Origin: CAVVUC01 sp963751395
GTDB taxonomy: Bacteria; Verrucomicrobiota; Verrucomicrobiia; Chthoniobacterales; Chthoniobacteraceae
Assembly (NCBI GenBank): GCA_963751395.1
Contig: CAVVUC010000002.1
Coordinates: 930,001 to 994,000, forward strand
Direction of reading: 5' to 3'
Length of the DNA: 64,000 bases
The notes beneath the pieces are model-generated. The model was not told the DNA's origin, searched no databases, and saw nothing but the letters and a program-made list of their open reading frames with translations. Position numbers and translations under genes: made by a program. The number at the start of each line of letters is the position of its first letter. Position 1 is the stretch's first letter. Of the stretch, positions 25,963 to 34,682 are shown piece by piece.

Positions 25963-25985
25963 CAGGCAACCGGCTCGGTTGCCTG
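25963..25985 (+). terminator. Stem-loop after rpsN
   Basis: A 9-bp perfect stem (caggcaacc / ggttgcctg) with loop ggctc begins ten bases past the rpsN stop. No T-run follows, so it may protect the 3' end of the message or be a weak terminator rather than a classic intrinsic one. Confidence 0.5.
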
Positions 25986-26022
25986 AACGCAAACGAGCCG
26001 CTGGCTGTTGTGTTTTCATGAC

Positions 26023-27399
26023 ATGAGCGCGCCTTGGTTTCTGGCCTCAATTGCGAATGGGGCCATGTTGGAATTCGAATCTGCAGAGACGATCTTCTTG
26101 AAGATCGCCATCGTCATCCTGCTGGTTTCCCTGAATGGCTTCTTCGTGGCTGCGGAGTTCGCCCTCGTGAAGATTCGCGGCAGTCAGCTGGATGCGCTGA
26201 TTGAGGAAGGCAGCAGGGGAGCGACCCTTGGCAAGCATCTTACCGAACATCTCGATGCTTATCTTTCCGCCTGCCAGCTTGGCATCACCCTTGCAAGCCT
26301 CGCGCTTGGCTGGATTGGAGAGCCGGCCATCGCCCGCCTGATCGAGCCTTTATTTTTCAAGCTCGGAATAAACTACCCGGAGATCGTGCATGGTGTCTCG
26401 ATCGTGCTGGGTTTTTCGATTATCACCGCCCTTCACATTACGCTTGGCGAGCAGGCGCCCAAAATCCTCGCCATCCGCAAGCCGGTGCAGTCAACCCTGT
26501 TCATCAGCCGGCCGCTCAACTGGTTCTACACCATCTTTCGCCCGGCGATCTGGAGTCTCAATGCGATGTCGAATGCGCTGCTGCGCCATGTCTTTCGCAT
26601 CGAACCGGCAAGCGAACATGAGATCGTTCACAGCGAGGAGGAATTGCGCGCGATCTTCACCGAGAGTCGCAAGGCTGAGCAGGTTTCCGAACTCGGAAAG
26701 GAAATCCTGATGAATGCGCTCGACATGCGCCGTCGTGTCGTGCGCGACATCATGACGCCGCGAGGTTCGGTCGTTTTTCTCAACACAGAGGATTCATTTG
26801 AGGAGAACCTGAAAATCGCGCAAGAGTCGCGCCACACCCGCTTCCCGCTCTGCGAGGGCCATCCCGATCACACAATCGGGATCGTTCACATCAAGGACAT
26901 CCTCTCCTTGATGTACGAGAGCAAGACCAACCTCCACGCGATCAAGCGCGAGGTGCCGCCGGTGCCGGAGATGATGCCCTTGGAAAAGCTGCTCAAGTTT
27001 TTCCTCGGCAAGCATGCGCACATTGCCCTCGTGGTGGACGAATACGGCGGCACGGTTGGAATCGTCACGCTCGACAACGTGCTCGAAGAACTGGTTGGTG
27101 AAATCCAGGACGAGTTCGACGCCGAACAGCAGGAGTTCTGCAAAATCAGTGATGATGAATTCGTGGTCGATGGAGCGCTCGGTCTATACGAACTGAACGA
27201 TCTTGCCGGCCTGGAACTCGAGAGTTCCGAGGTGAGCACGATCGGCGGATACGTCACGCACCTTCTGGGGCATTTGCCAAAGCAAGGCGAGCAGGCGCGC
27301 ATCGAGAGCTACATCGTCACGATCACGCAAACCGACGGCCGCCGCGTGGGGCAGGTGAATTTCAGAAAGACCGACCAGGTTCCGAACGCCGCGAAATAA
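26023..27399 (+). CDS. CNNM/CorC-family membrane protein with CBS pair (hemolysin-like)
   Basis: 458 residues from the ATG at 26023. The N-terminal CNNM (DUF21) domain has three to four membrane helices (ILLVSLNGFFVAAEFALVK; LASLALGWIGEPAI; ALHITLGEQAPK). It is followed by a CBS pair (~200-340; VRDIMTPRGSVVFL, IVHIKDILSL, VVDEYGGTVGIVTLDNVLEE) and a C-terminal CorC/HlyC domain (FVVDGALGLYELND). Family members are linked to magnesium or cobalt efflux and resistance; the haemolysin name is historical. A TTG at 26008 would add five residues. It converges with the next gene, 48 bases between stops. Confidence 0.9.
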   Translation: MSAPWFLASIANGAMLEFESAETIFLKIAIVILLVSLNGFFVAAEFALVKIRGSQLDALIEEGSRGATLGKHLTEHLDAYLSACQLGITLASLALGWIGEPAIARLIEPLFFKLGINYPEIVHGVSIVLGFSIITALHITLGEQAPKILAIRKPVQSTLFISRPLNWFYTIFRPAIWSLNAMSNALLRHVFRIEPASEHEIVHSEEELRAIFTESRKAEQVSELGKEILMNALDMRRRVVRDIMTPRGSVVFLNTEDSFEENLKIAQESRHTRFPLCEGHPDHTIGIVHIKDILSLMYESKTNLHAIKREVPPVPEMMPLEKLLKFFLGKHAHIALVVDEYGGTVGIVTLDNVLEELVGEIQDEFDAEQQEFCKISDDEFVVDGALGLYELNDLAGLELESSEVSTIGGYVTHLLGHLPKQGEQARIESYIVTITQTDGRRVGQVNFRKTDQVPNAAK

Positions 27400-27447
27400 G
27401 TGAGTTCCGGACGGTTCGGCGCCATCGGCGGCAACTTCTTTCGAACT

Positions 27448-28278
27448 TCACACCGGCTTCACCTCGACAAAGGTGCGGCTGATCGTTCCGTTGCCCGCCC
27501 GGCAGAGGAAGTAGCCTTTTTCCTTCGTGCCATCGTGGTTCTCGCGGTGGAGTGAACAGCAGCGGTTTGTCGTCAGAGTGGTTTCGGAGAGGCGCCGTTC
27601 TGTGAAGCCGTGCCAATGGCCGCAGAACACAGCCTGGAGGTTGAACGGCGTGAACCGTGTCAGCACCGCCTCGGCATTCAATGGACGGACAATGATGTTC
27701 CGGCCCAAAGGAAAATGCGAGATGAGCACCGTTGGACGTCTTGCATCCAACCGAGGCAAGGTTGTGTCCAGCCAGTTCAGGGTCGCCGGTTGCACTTTTG
27801 TGCGAAACGCCCGGAGCCCTTCCGTGGTGTCGATCGCGACGAACTGCCAGCCTTTATGATCGAAGCGGTAGTTGATGCGTCCCGGAAATAGCTGCTCGTA
27901 GGCCCGGCGGTTGTCGTCCGTGAGGTAATCGTGGTTGCCCGGCACGGTGAAAACCGGAATGCCGAGCGTGTTGAAAATGTCGCGGACAGTCCCGATCTGC
28001 TGAGGCAATCCTTGATCGCCAAGATCGCCTGCCAACACGCAAAACTCCGGCTTCTCGCGGTGCGCCTTCATTTGCCGGACAGCCCGCTCGAACCAGGTTC
28101 CACACAGGCTGTCGAAGAAATGCAGGTCGTTCAGGACGAGGAAATGAAAGCTGCCGGAATCGCGCCTGCCTGCGGCCTGGAGCGCACCCGGCCACAAGCC
28201 CAGAGCCAGAAGGCTGCCGGCGCCAAGGCGCAGCATTTCACGGCGGGTAAACTGCTTTTTGACTTCCGCGTTCATCAT
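27448..28278 (-). CDS. Tat-exported metallophosphoesterase
   Basis: 276 residues. A twin-arginine signal (TRREMLRLGAGSLLALGLW) is followed by a calcineurin-like domain with VLNDLHF, LAGDLGDQG, VPGNHDYLT, ISHFPLG and GHWHGF blocks. It is probably periplasmic; the substrate is unknown. Its tandem ATG start lies inside a heptamer array (28264-28291), so the first residues MMNAEV come from repeat DNA. It is last in the minus-strand series after ftsY; the gap is 15 bases. Confidence 0.85.
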   Translation of the reverse strand: MMNAEVKKQFTRREMLRLGAGSLLALGLWPGALQAAGRRDSGSFHFLVLNDLHFFDSLCGTWFERAVRQMKAHREKPEFCVLAGDLGDQGLPQQIGTVRDIFNTLGIPVFTVPGNHDYLTDDNRRAYEQLFPGRINYRFDHKGWQFVAIDTTEGLRAFRTKVQPATLNWLDTTLPRLDARRPTVLISHFPLGRNIIVRPLNAEAVLTRFTPFNLQAVFCGHWHGFTERRLSETTLTTNRCCSLHRENHDGTKEKGYFLCRAGNGTISRTFVEVKPV

Positions 28279-28291
28279 TCCGCGTTCCGCG
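28264..28291. repeat. Heptamer tandem array (ttccgcg / ttcatca)
   Basis: Four heptamers (ttccgcg, ttcatca, ttccgcg, ttccgcg) fill the space between the ftsY stop and the phosphoesterase coding region. The start codon ATGATG of the latter is the reverse complement of the ttcatca unit plus one base. Confidence 0.8.
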
Positions 28292-28293
28292 TT

Positions 28294-29142
28294 TTACAAC
28301 ATCTGCTCGATGAACGCCCGTCCGTCAAACGGCTGAAGCTGATCGAGCTTTTCCCCTGTCCCAATGAACCGGGTGGTAATGCCGAGTTCGTTCTGGATCG
28401 CGATCACCACGCCGCCTTTGCCGCTGCCGTCCAGCTTCGTCACGATCACGCCCGTGAGACCGACGGCCTGATGAAACTCCCGTGCTTGAGCGACGGCGTT
28501 GCTGCCGGTGGTGGCATCGACGACGAGCAGCGACTCATGCGGGGCCGCTTCATCGTGCTTGGCCAGCGAGCGTTTCACCTTGTTCAACTCCTGCATCAAG
28601 TTGCTCTTTGTATGCAAACGCCCGGCGGTGTCGCAGAGCAGGAACTCGACGTTCTTGCGATCCGCGGCGACGTAGGCGTCGTAGCACAGCGCGGCGGGGT
28701 CGGCGTTGTATTGGCCGCGAATCATTTCCACGCCGATGCGTTGCGCCCAGATGTCCAGTTGCTCGATGGCAGCAGCGCGGAATGTGTCCGCTGCGGCGAG
28801 CATCACGCTGTGGCGGTTCGATTTCAAATAATGCGCGAGCTTCGCGGTCGAGGTGGTCTTCCCGGTTCCGTTCACGCCGACAATCATGATGACCTTCGGC
28901 TTGGAAGGGAACGGGCGCAGCACCGGATTGTCGAGCGGCAGGACACGCGCGATTTCGGCCCGCGTGACTTCGACCACGTCGCGCGCGGTGATTTCCTCGG
29001 TGCGCGCTTTCAGCGAAGCAAGAATCTTCACCGTCATCGAAACGCCAAGATCGGCGCGGATGAGCGACTCTTCGAGTTCGTCCCAATCCACCGGTTTCCC
29101 GGTGAACTTCTGGACGATGGATTTGAAAAAGCCGAACGCCAT
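28294..29142 (-). CDS. ftsY: Signal recognition particle receptor FtsY
   Basis: 282 residues: the NG core only, without the long acidic A domain of the E. coli protein. A helical N domain (~1-80) is followed by a GTPase with GVNGTGKTTSTAKLA (P-loop), DTFRAAAIEQL, DTAGRLHTKSNLM and TKLDGSGKGG. It docks SRP-bound ribosomes at the membrane. It lies 16 bases after nusB in the ribBA-ribH-nusB-ftsY series. Confidence 0.96.
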   Translation of the reverse strand: MAFGFFKSIVQKFTGKPVDWDELEESLIRADLGVSMTVKILASLKARTEEITARDVVEVTRAEIARVLPLDNPVLRPFPSKPKVIMIVGVNGTGKTTSTAKLAHYLKSNRHSVMLAAADTFRAAAIEQLDIWAQRIGVEMIRGQYNADPAALCYDAYVAADRKNVEFLLCDTAGRLHTKSNLMQELNKVKRSLAKHDEAAPHESLLVVDATTGSNAVAQAREFHQAVGLTGVIVTKLDGSGKGGVVIAIQNELGITTRFIGTGEKLDQLQPFDGRAFIEQML

Positions 29143-29158
29143 TTGCGAAGTCTCCGTA

Positions 29159-29581
29159 TCAAACTGTCCGGGCCGGCCGGCTCAGCTCGTGGCGGATGCG
29201 GTCGAGCACTCCGTTGACGAAGCGCCCCGACTCGTCGCTGCCGAAGCGTTTCGCGATTTCAATGGCTTCGTTGATGCAAACCACCGGAGGCACCTCGGTC
29301 GAGAAAACCATTTCGTAAATCGCCACGCGCAGAATGTTGCGATCGACCGCCGCGATGCGGCTCAGTTCGTAGTTGGCGACGCATTTCTGAATGCGCTCGT
29401 CGATGGCAGCTTGATTGGCGAGCACGCCTTGAATCAACTCGTCACCGAAAAGGCGGGCGGTCGTTGTGGCCGGACGAAGCTGCCAGAAATCTTCGAGCGA
29501 CGGGTTTTCGTCAGGTGCGTTCAGATCGCGCTGGAACAAATACTGAACGGCGGCCTCGCGGCCATCTCGACGCTTTCCCAT
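29159..29581 (-). CDS. nusB: Transcription antitermination factor NusB
   Basis: 140 residues: GKRRDGREAAVQYLFQRDL at the N-terminus and ILRVAIYEMVF, VCINEAIEIAKRFGSDESG, RFVNGVLDRI at the C-terminus are NusB signatures. It forms a complex with NusE (S10) on boxA RNA in rRNA transcription. It is coupled to ribH, with six bases between, the classic ribH-nusB order. Confidence 0.96.
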   Translation of the reverse strand: MGKRRDGREAAVQYLFQRDLNAPDENPSLEDFWQLRPATTTARLFGDELIQGVLANQAAIDERIQKCVANYELSRIAAVDRNILRVAIYEMVFSTEVPPVVCINEAIEIAKRFGSDESGRFVNGVLDRIRHELSRPARTV

Positions 29582-29587
29582 TTGGCG

Positions 29588-30070
29588 TTAGCGCGATTTC
29601 AGTTCGCCCAGAACCTGGACCATGCGTGCTGCAATGCGCGCCGCCTCGGTTCCGCGATTCAAGTCCGGCTCGAGGCACCGGGCTTTTGCCTGCTCTTCGT
29701 TCTCGAGCAGCAGCACCTCGTGAATGACCGGCAGGCGGTAGCGCAGCCCGGCGTCGAGCAGCGCATCCGTCACGGCTTTGCCGATCAAATCCGCATGCGC
29801 CGTCTGCCCGCGAATGATCACCCCAAGCGCGATGATGGCATCGAACCCGCCGAGTGCGGCGATTTCCTGCACGACCAGCGGAATTTCAAATGCACCCGGC
29901 ACCTCGTAGGTCGAAACATGCGCATTCGGAACGATGACGCCGAGCTCGCGGGTCGCGTGATCCACAAGGGCGCGCACGTATGTCTCGTTGTATTGACTGG
30001 CGACGATCGCAAATGAACGCCGCTGTTGCTGCGACATCATGCGCGGGCGGGTCGGAAGAATATTGGCCAT
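29588..30070 (-). CDS. ribH: 6,7-dimethyl-8-ribityllumazine synthase
   Basis: 160 residues. The phosphate- and substrate-binding blocks FAIVASQYNETY, VPGAFEIPLVVQEIA and ALGVIIRGQTAHADLIG, with the catalytic His in the last, define lumazine synthase. It condenses 5-amino-6-ribitylaminouracil with the RibB product in riboflavin synthesis. It lies 77 bases after ribBA and directly before nusB. Confidence 0.96.
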   Translation of the reverse strand: MANILPTRPRMMSQQQRRSFAIVASQYNETYVRALVDHATRELGVIVPNAHVSTYEVPGAFEIPLVVQEIAALGGFDAIIALGVIIRGQTAHADLIGKAVTDALLDAGLRYRLPVIHEVLLLENEEQAKARCLEPDLNRGTEAARIAARMVQVLGELKSR

Positions 30071-30147
30071 GGCGGAGGAGAGTTAAATGGCGAAACCGGA
30101 GACGTGCAAACAGTATTTGGGCGCGCGTGGATGAGCCGTCTGCCCCG

Positions 30148-31353
30148 TCAGAGCAAATGTCCCATCCTCACCCTTTTCGTTTCGAGGTATTTCGCGTTGT
30201 GAGGATTGGCCTCGAACCGAAGCGGGACGACTTCGACGATCTGCAACCCGTAGCCTTCGATGCCGATGATCTTCTTCGGGTTGTTCGTCAGGAACCGCAT
30301 CTTTCGCACACCCAGATCGGCGAGGATCTGCGCGCCGATTCCGTAGTCCCGCAGCTCGGCGGGGTAGCCGAGTTTCTCGTTCGCTTCGATCGTGTCGAGG
30401 CCCTGCTCCTGCAATTTGTAGGCGTGAATTTTCGCCGGTAATCCGATGCCTCGTCCTTCCTGCCGCATGTAAACGAGCACGCCCTGTCCCGCCTTCTCGA
30501 TCTGCTGAAGCGCCGCGTGCAACTGGTTGCCGCAGTCGCATCGCATCGAGCCGAACACGTCGCCGGTGAGGCATTCGCTGTGGACTCGCACCAAGGTAGT
30601 TTTGGTTTTCGAGATTTTGCCTTTCACCAGCGCGAGATGATGCGCGCCGTCCACGACCGAGCGATACATGTGCAATTCGAAGTCGCCGTAATCGGTCGGC
30701 AGTTGGACCACCTGTTCGCACTCGACGAGCTTTTCGCGGTGGCGTCTGTAGGCGATCAGATCCTGGATCGTACAAAGCTTCAGGCCGTGCTTTTTCTTAA
30801 GCTTCAGCAAGTCCGGCAACCGCGCCATCGAGCCGTCCTCGTGCAGGATTTCGCAAATGACCCCGGCGGGGGTGAGCCCCGCGAGTCGCGCAAGATCGAG
30901 CGAGGCCTCCGTGTGTCCGGCACGCCGGAGGACGCCTCCACTTTTAGCCTGTAACGGAAAAACGTGACCCGGTTGAACGAGGTCCAGCGGTGTCGCTTTC
31001 GGATCGACGAGCACGCTGATCGTTCGCGAACGGTCGGCGGCGCTGATGCCCGTGCTGATACCGCTGGCGGCATCGACCGAGACGGTGAAATCGGTTTTCT
31101 GGCTTTCGCGGTTTTGTAAAACCATCCGCTGCAAGCCGAGTTGCTCGGCGCGCGCCTCGGTGATTGGCGCGCAGACGAGTCCCCGTCCGTGCCTGGCCAT
31201 GAAGTTGACCGCCTCGGGTGTGATCTTGTCAGCCGCCATCACGAGGTCGCCTTCGTTTTCGCGATCCTTGTCGTCGGTCACGATGATCATGCGGCCCGCT
31301 TTGATGTCCTTGATGGCGTCCTCGATGGAGTCGAAATCAACCGGCTTTTTCAT
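30148..31353 (-). CDS. ribBA: Bifunctional DHBP synthase / GTP cyclohydrolase II
   Basis: 401 residues. The RibB half (~1-205) carries DDKDRENEGDLVMAA, GHTEASLDLARLAG and EILHEDGSM, and makes 3,4-dihydroxybutanone 4-phosphate from ribulose 5-phosphate. The RibA half (~206-401) has the zinc ligands in HSECLTGDVFGSMRCDCG, then RQEGRGIGL and YGIGAQILADLG, and opens GTP. Both products feed riboflavin. No FMN riboswitch was recognised in the 47-base gap upstream. It follows the putative nuclease gene on the same strand. Confidence 0.95.
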   Translation of the reverse strand: MKKPVDFDSIEDAIKDIKAGRMIIVTDDKDRENEGDLVMAADKITPEAVNFMARHGRGLVCAPITEARAEQLGLQRMVLQNRESQKTDFTVSVDAASGISTGISAADRSRTISVLVDPKATPLDLVQPGHVFPLQAKSGGVLRRAGHTEASLDLARLAGLTPAGVICEILHEDGSMARLPDLLKLKKKHGLKLCTIQDLIAYRRHREKLVECEQVVQLPTDYGDFELHMYRSVVDGAHHLALVKGKISKTKTTLVRVHSECLTGDVFGSMRCDCGNQLHAALQQIEKAGQGVLVYMRQEGRGIGLPAKIHAYKLQEQGLDTIEANEKLGYPAELRDYGIGAQILADLGVRKMRFLTNNPKKIIGIEGYGLQIVEVVPLRFEANPHNAKYLETKRVRMGHLL

Positions 31354-31400
31354 TGCGCGCGAGTATGATGCATCCGCCTGCGGAATGCCAATCGCAGTTT

Positions 31401-32141
31401 CTATTTCGGCCCTGTGCCAACAATGGATTCAGGCCGGTACATGTCGCGGTTGCTGCCTTGAAATTCCGCTTTGAGTTTCACCCGGAAACGCGAGAGGTCG
31501 ATCAGTTCCCATCGCAGAAATCTCCAGCCCTCCGCGTTGCGATCGTGTGCGATGCCGACAACGAGGTGATGGGCGTCATCGTTCACCTTGTTCGTGTCGC
31601 GCTTCGGTTCGAAATAAAACGACCGGAAGCTGCTGGCGCGGCTGTTCTCCGCGTAAAGCTTCGGGTCGAGATAGCAGACGCGGCCTGTGGCTTTATCCAC
31701 GATCCGCAGATCCGGATAGCCCGACCGCTGGACCTGGCCCGAGACCGTCTTTGGAAAGTCGCACGTGAAATCGGGGATCTCGTTGAGCTTTTCGTTGAGC
31801 AGGTTCTCGAAACGGGAGCTGACTTCGTTGATACGTTTGATTGTTTTCAGTTCGCTCTCCGGTGCATTTGCCTGTTTCAACACTTCGTCCAAGGCCTCGC
31901 CGATCTTTGCGAGGATGCGCTGATCGTCGGCATCCTGCGGATCGAACGGGATGACCTTCTTTCCCGATGTCGCGTCGATGACATCTGAAAACGGAATGCC
32001 CGTGAGCGACTGATCTTCCTTCAGCAGCCATGGAATTAGCGTTTGAACAACAGAGGACTTGTCGTCGGCGCGCAGCGGAAGCAGAAGCGCAAGCAGCGCG
32101 GCGATCGCGTGCGCCAGTTGGGATTTCGGAGGCTTGTTCAT
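31401..32141 (-). CDS. Putative secreted PD-(D/E)XK nuclease-like protein
   Basis: 246 residues. A signal peptide (SQLAHAIAALLALLLPLRA, cleavage near 25) precedes a helical region, then GYPDLRIVDKATGRVCYLDP + KLY. Pro143-Asp144 and Asp159-x-Lys161 fit the PD-(D/E)XK nuclease core, and Glu112 (RFENLLNE) on the preceding helix could be the first acidic residue. This is a motif reading, not a recognised named family. The start overlaps the stop of the nucleoside phosphorylase gene by four bases, which supports a role in using external DNA. No cysteine pairs or membrane segments follow. Alternative: a non-catalytic secreted protein of that fold. Confidence 0.55.
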   Translation of the reverse strand: MNKPPKSQLAHAIAALLALLLPLRADDKSSVVQTLIPWLLKEDQSLTGIPFSDVIDATSGKKVIPFDPQDADDQRILAKIGEALDEVLKQANAPESELKTIKRINEVSSRFENLLNEKLNEIPDFTCDFPKTVSGQVQRSGYPDLRIVDKATGRVCYLDPKLYAENSRASSFRSFYFEPKRDTNKVNDDAHHLVVGIAHDRNAEGWRFLRWELIDLSRFRVKLKAEFQGSNRDMYRPESIVGTGPK

Positions 32142-33379
32142 TGCGCGTTTGTGATTGTAACAGCTTTCTCGAATAACGGCAGCGCCAGGTGCAGAGTTGT
32201 TTCATCGCGGGCGTGGATGTGAATAAGCGGCTCGCCGCGCTCGACTGTTTCGCCCACTTTTTTCGTCACGCGGCAACCGACTGCGAAATCAATCGCATCG
32301 CCTGTCTTGTGCCGGCCTGCTCCGAGCAGGGAACAGCCTCGCCCGATCAAGCCGGCATCGAGACGCGCGATGACACCGCTCTTTTCCGCGCGGAGTTCCT
32401 TGATGATCGGTGCGCGGTGAATTTCCGTGATGCGCTCAAGCGCGGCTGCGTCGCCGCCTTGAGCTTCGACAAGCGCGACGAATTTTTTCCACGCCGCGCC
32501 GTCGTTCAGCCAGCCCTGTAGTGCGGAGCGCGGAGCGTCCGCGGTGCGTTCCGCAAGGTCCAGAACGAGCGCAACGAGATCGCGCGGGCCTCTGCCCTGT
32601 AGCGTCTCAACGGCTTCCTCCACTTCCAGCGCGTTACCAACGGCGAAACCGAGAGGTTCGTTCATTTCCGTGAGCAGATGCGAAACTCTCACGCCCATTT
32701 GCGTGCCGATGGACGAAAGACCCGCTGCAAGGCTCTCAGCCTCGGTCCGCGTTTTCATGAATGCTCCGGAACCGAACTTCACATCGAGCACGAGCCGGTC
32801 GAGGCTCTCCGCCAGCTTTTTGCTCATGATGCTGGCGATGATCAGCGGTTGCGAAGGGACTGTGCCGGTGACATCGCGAAGCGCGTAGAGCTTTTTGTCG
32901 GCCGGGCAAAAGTCGTCCGTCTGGCCGATCATGGTGACGCCAATTTTTCCCAACTGATCCAGCGCCTCCTGCTCGCTCAGATGCACGTTGAAGCCCGGGA
33001 TGCTTTCGAGCTTGTCGAGCGTGCCGCCGGTGATGCCGAGGCCGCGTCCCGAGATCATCGGAACCCATAGATTGTCGCAAGCGAGCAGGGGAGCGAGCAC
33101 AACCGAAACCGTGTCGCCGACGCCGCCGGTCGAGTGCTTATCGACCTTCGGCGGCGATCCAGCCGGGTGGCGCAGGACGCTGCCACTTTGCATCATCGCC
33201 CGGGTGAGATTCAAAGTCTCTGCGTCGGTCATGCCGCGAAAATAAACCGCCATCGCCAGCGCGCTCATCTGGTAATCAGGAATTTCGCCACTCGTAAAAC
33301 CACCGATCAAAAACTCGATTTCTTTGGCGCTGAGTTCGTGCCCGTCACGCTTGGATTCGATGAGGGAAGGGGTGTGCAT
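32138..33379 (-). CDS. Pyrimidine-nucleoside (thymidine) phosphorylase
   Basis: 413 residues from MHTPSLIESKRDGHELSAKE. Family hallmarks are MTDAETLNLTRAM, the phosphate-binding VDKHSTGGVGDTVS, SGRGLGITGGTLDKLESIPG and DVKFGSGAFMK, with the C-terminal barrel-sandwich domain. It cleaves thymidine/uridine/deoxyuridine with phosphate, giving the base and (deoxy)ribose 1-phosphate. It is flanked by deoB upstream (26-base gap) and the putative nuclease downstream (four-base overlap). DeoA versus Pdp specificity cannot be decided here. The frame is open further upstream, but that extension is not family sequence. Confidence 0.92.
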   Translation of the reverse strand: MHTPSLIESKRDGHELSAKEIEFLIGGFTSGEIPDYQMSALAMAVYFRGMTDAETLNLTRAMMQSGSVLRHPAGSPPKVDKHSTGGVGDTVSVVLAPLLACDNLWVPMISGRGLGITGGTLDKLESIPGFNVHLSEQEALDQLGKIGVTMIGQTDDFCPADKKLYALRDVTGTVPSQPLIIASIMSKKLAESLDRLVLDVKFGSGAFMKTRTEAESLAAGLSSIGTQMGVRVSHLLTEMNEPLGFAVGNALEVEEAVETLQGRGPRDLVALVLDLAERTADAPRSALQGWLNDGAAWKKFVALVEAQGGDAAALERITEIHRAPIIKELRAEKSGVIARLDAGLIGRGCSLLGAGRHKTGDAIDFAVGCRVTKKVGETVERGEPLIHIHARDETTLHLALPLFEKAVTITNAQ

Positions 33380-33405
33380 TTGAGACGGTGCTGGAAAGGT
33401 TTCCG

Positions 33406-34590
33406 TTACCGCTGAACCGGCAGCCGCGGCGCGTGCTTCCGGTCGAATCGAAAAAACGAGTGTCCCGTCGGCCATTTTTCTTTCAGTTGGAAAAACGCCG
33501 CCAGCGTGGCGGCGACATCCGCGAAGGACTCGCGCATGCCAAGCGAGCCGGAACGGCCGTCGTATTTCGCGATCAACGGAACTTCCTCCCTCGTGTGATC
33601 GGAGCCGTGGAACGTCGGGTCGTTGCCATGATCGGCGGTGATGATCAGCAAGTCCTCGCTCTCGACCACCGGCAGAAACTCTGCAAGCCACGCATCGAAG
33701 GCGGCAAGCGCCGTGGCGAATCCGTCGGGATCCCGGCGGTGTCCGTAAAGCGTGTCAAAATCGACGAGGTTTGCAAAAACCAGGCCGTCGTCCAGATCGT
33801 GCCAGATTTCCTCGATCGCGCGCATGCCCTCTTTATTCGATTTCGTGGGATGCGATTGCGTGACTCCGCTGCGCGCGAAGATGTCGCTGATTTTTCCAAC
33901 ACCCTCGACAGGCAGCCCCGCGTCGGCGATTGCATTCAAAATGGTTCGCGGCGGGACAAGCGAGTAATCGTGGCGCCCGTAGGTGCGCGTGAACTTCCCT
34001 TTCTTCCCGGTGAACGGGCGCGCAATGACGCGGGCGATACGATGGGCATCGCAGTGGTTTCGTGCGATGCGGCAGATTTCGTGAAGCCGTTTCACCGGGA
34101 TGACCGATTCATGCGCGGCGATCTGCATCACGGAATCGGCGGACGTGTAGAGAATCGGCCTGCCTGTTTGCAGATGCGTCTCACCGAGTTCATTCAAAAT
34201 TACGGTCCCGCTTTGCGCGTAATTGCCGATGAATTCGATGTTCGCATCGCGCTGAATCGCTTCGACAAGCGGCGCAGGAAATTTGCCAAAAGTCGCGAAC
34301 GGTTCCTGGAGAAGCACACCCGCGATTTCCCAATGCCCCGTCGTCGTGTCTTTGCCGGCGGAATGCTCGCACATCCGCCCATGGCTCGATTCTATCTTCT
34401 TCGATGCACCGGCTTGAGCCGCTGCAGGATGAATTTCGCCGAGGCCAAGTGAGACGAGGGTCGGCAACTTCAGGTCCGGGTCGCGAAGCAAAACATGACC
34501 GAGCGTGTCCGCGCCCTGGTCGCCAAATGTTTCGGCGTCGTGAGCCTCACCAACACCGACGCCGTCGAGAACGATCAGGAGCGCGCGCAT
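33406..34590 (-). CDS. deoB: Phosphopentomutase
   Basis: 394 residues of the alkaline-phosphatase-like superfamily. MRALLIVLDGVGVGE holds a metal-binding Asp, GKDTTTGHWE the phosphorylated Thr, and ITADHGNDPTFHGSDHTREE further metal ligands. It converts (deoxy)ribose 1-phosphate to the 5-phosphate, the step after nucleoside phosphorolysis, which fits the next gene. deoC, the usual following aldolase, is not in this window. Confidence 0.95.
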   Translation of the reverse strand: MRALLIVLDGVGVGEAHDAETFGDQGADTLGHVLLRDPDLKLPTLVSLGLGEIHPAAAQAGASKKIESSHGRMCEHSAGKDTTTGHWEIAGVLLQEPFATFGKFPAPLVEAIQRDANIEFIGNYAQSGTVILNELGETHLQTGRPILYTSADSVMQIAAHESVIPVKRLHEICRIARNHCDAHRIARVIARPFTGKKGKFTRTYGRHDYSLVPPRTILNAIADAGLPVEGVGKISDIFARSGVTQSHPTKSNKEGMRAIEEIWHDLDDGLVFANLVDFDTLYGHRRDPDGFATALAAFDAWLAEFLPVVESEDLLIITADHGNDPTFHGSDHTREEVPLIAKYDGRSGSLGMRESFADVAATLAAFFQLKEKWPTGHSFFRFDRKHAPRLPVQR

Positions 34591-34682
34591 GGGAAGCGGT
34601 GGGTGGATGGTGTGGGGGAGTGATGGAAGAGTTGAATCGTATGCCTCATTTTCATTGCTCGATTACGCCAGTTTTCCATAAG

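Noticed and set aside
27931..29217. 428-codon open frame on the plus strand
   Set aside because: It lies antisense to ftsY and the phosphoesterase, which have clear motifs; it shows no recognisable domain and is a by-product of GC-rich codon use.
34606..34640. Possible degenerate heptamer array upstream of deoB (ggtggat, ggtgtgg ...)
   Set aside because: The period-7 register is weak and the words diverge; not distinguishable from chance by eye.
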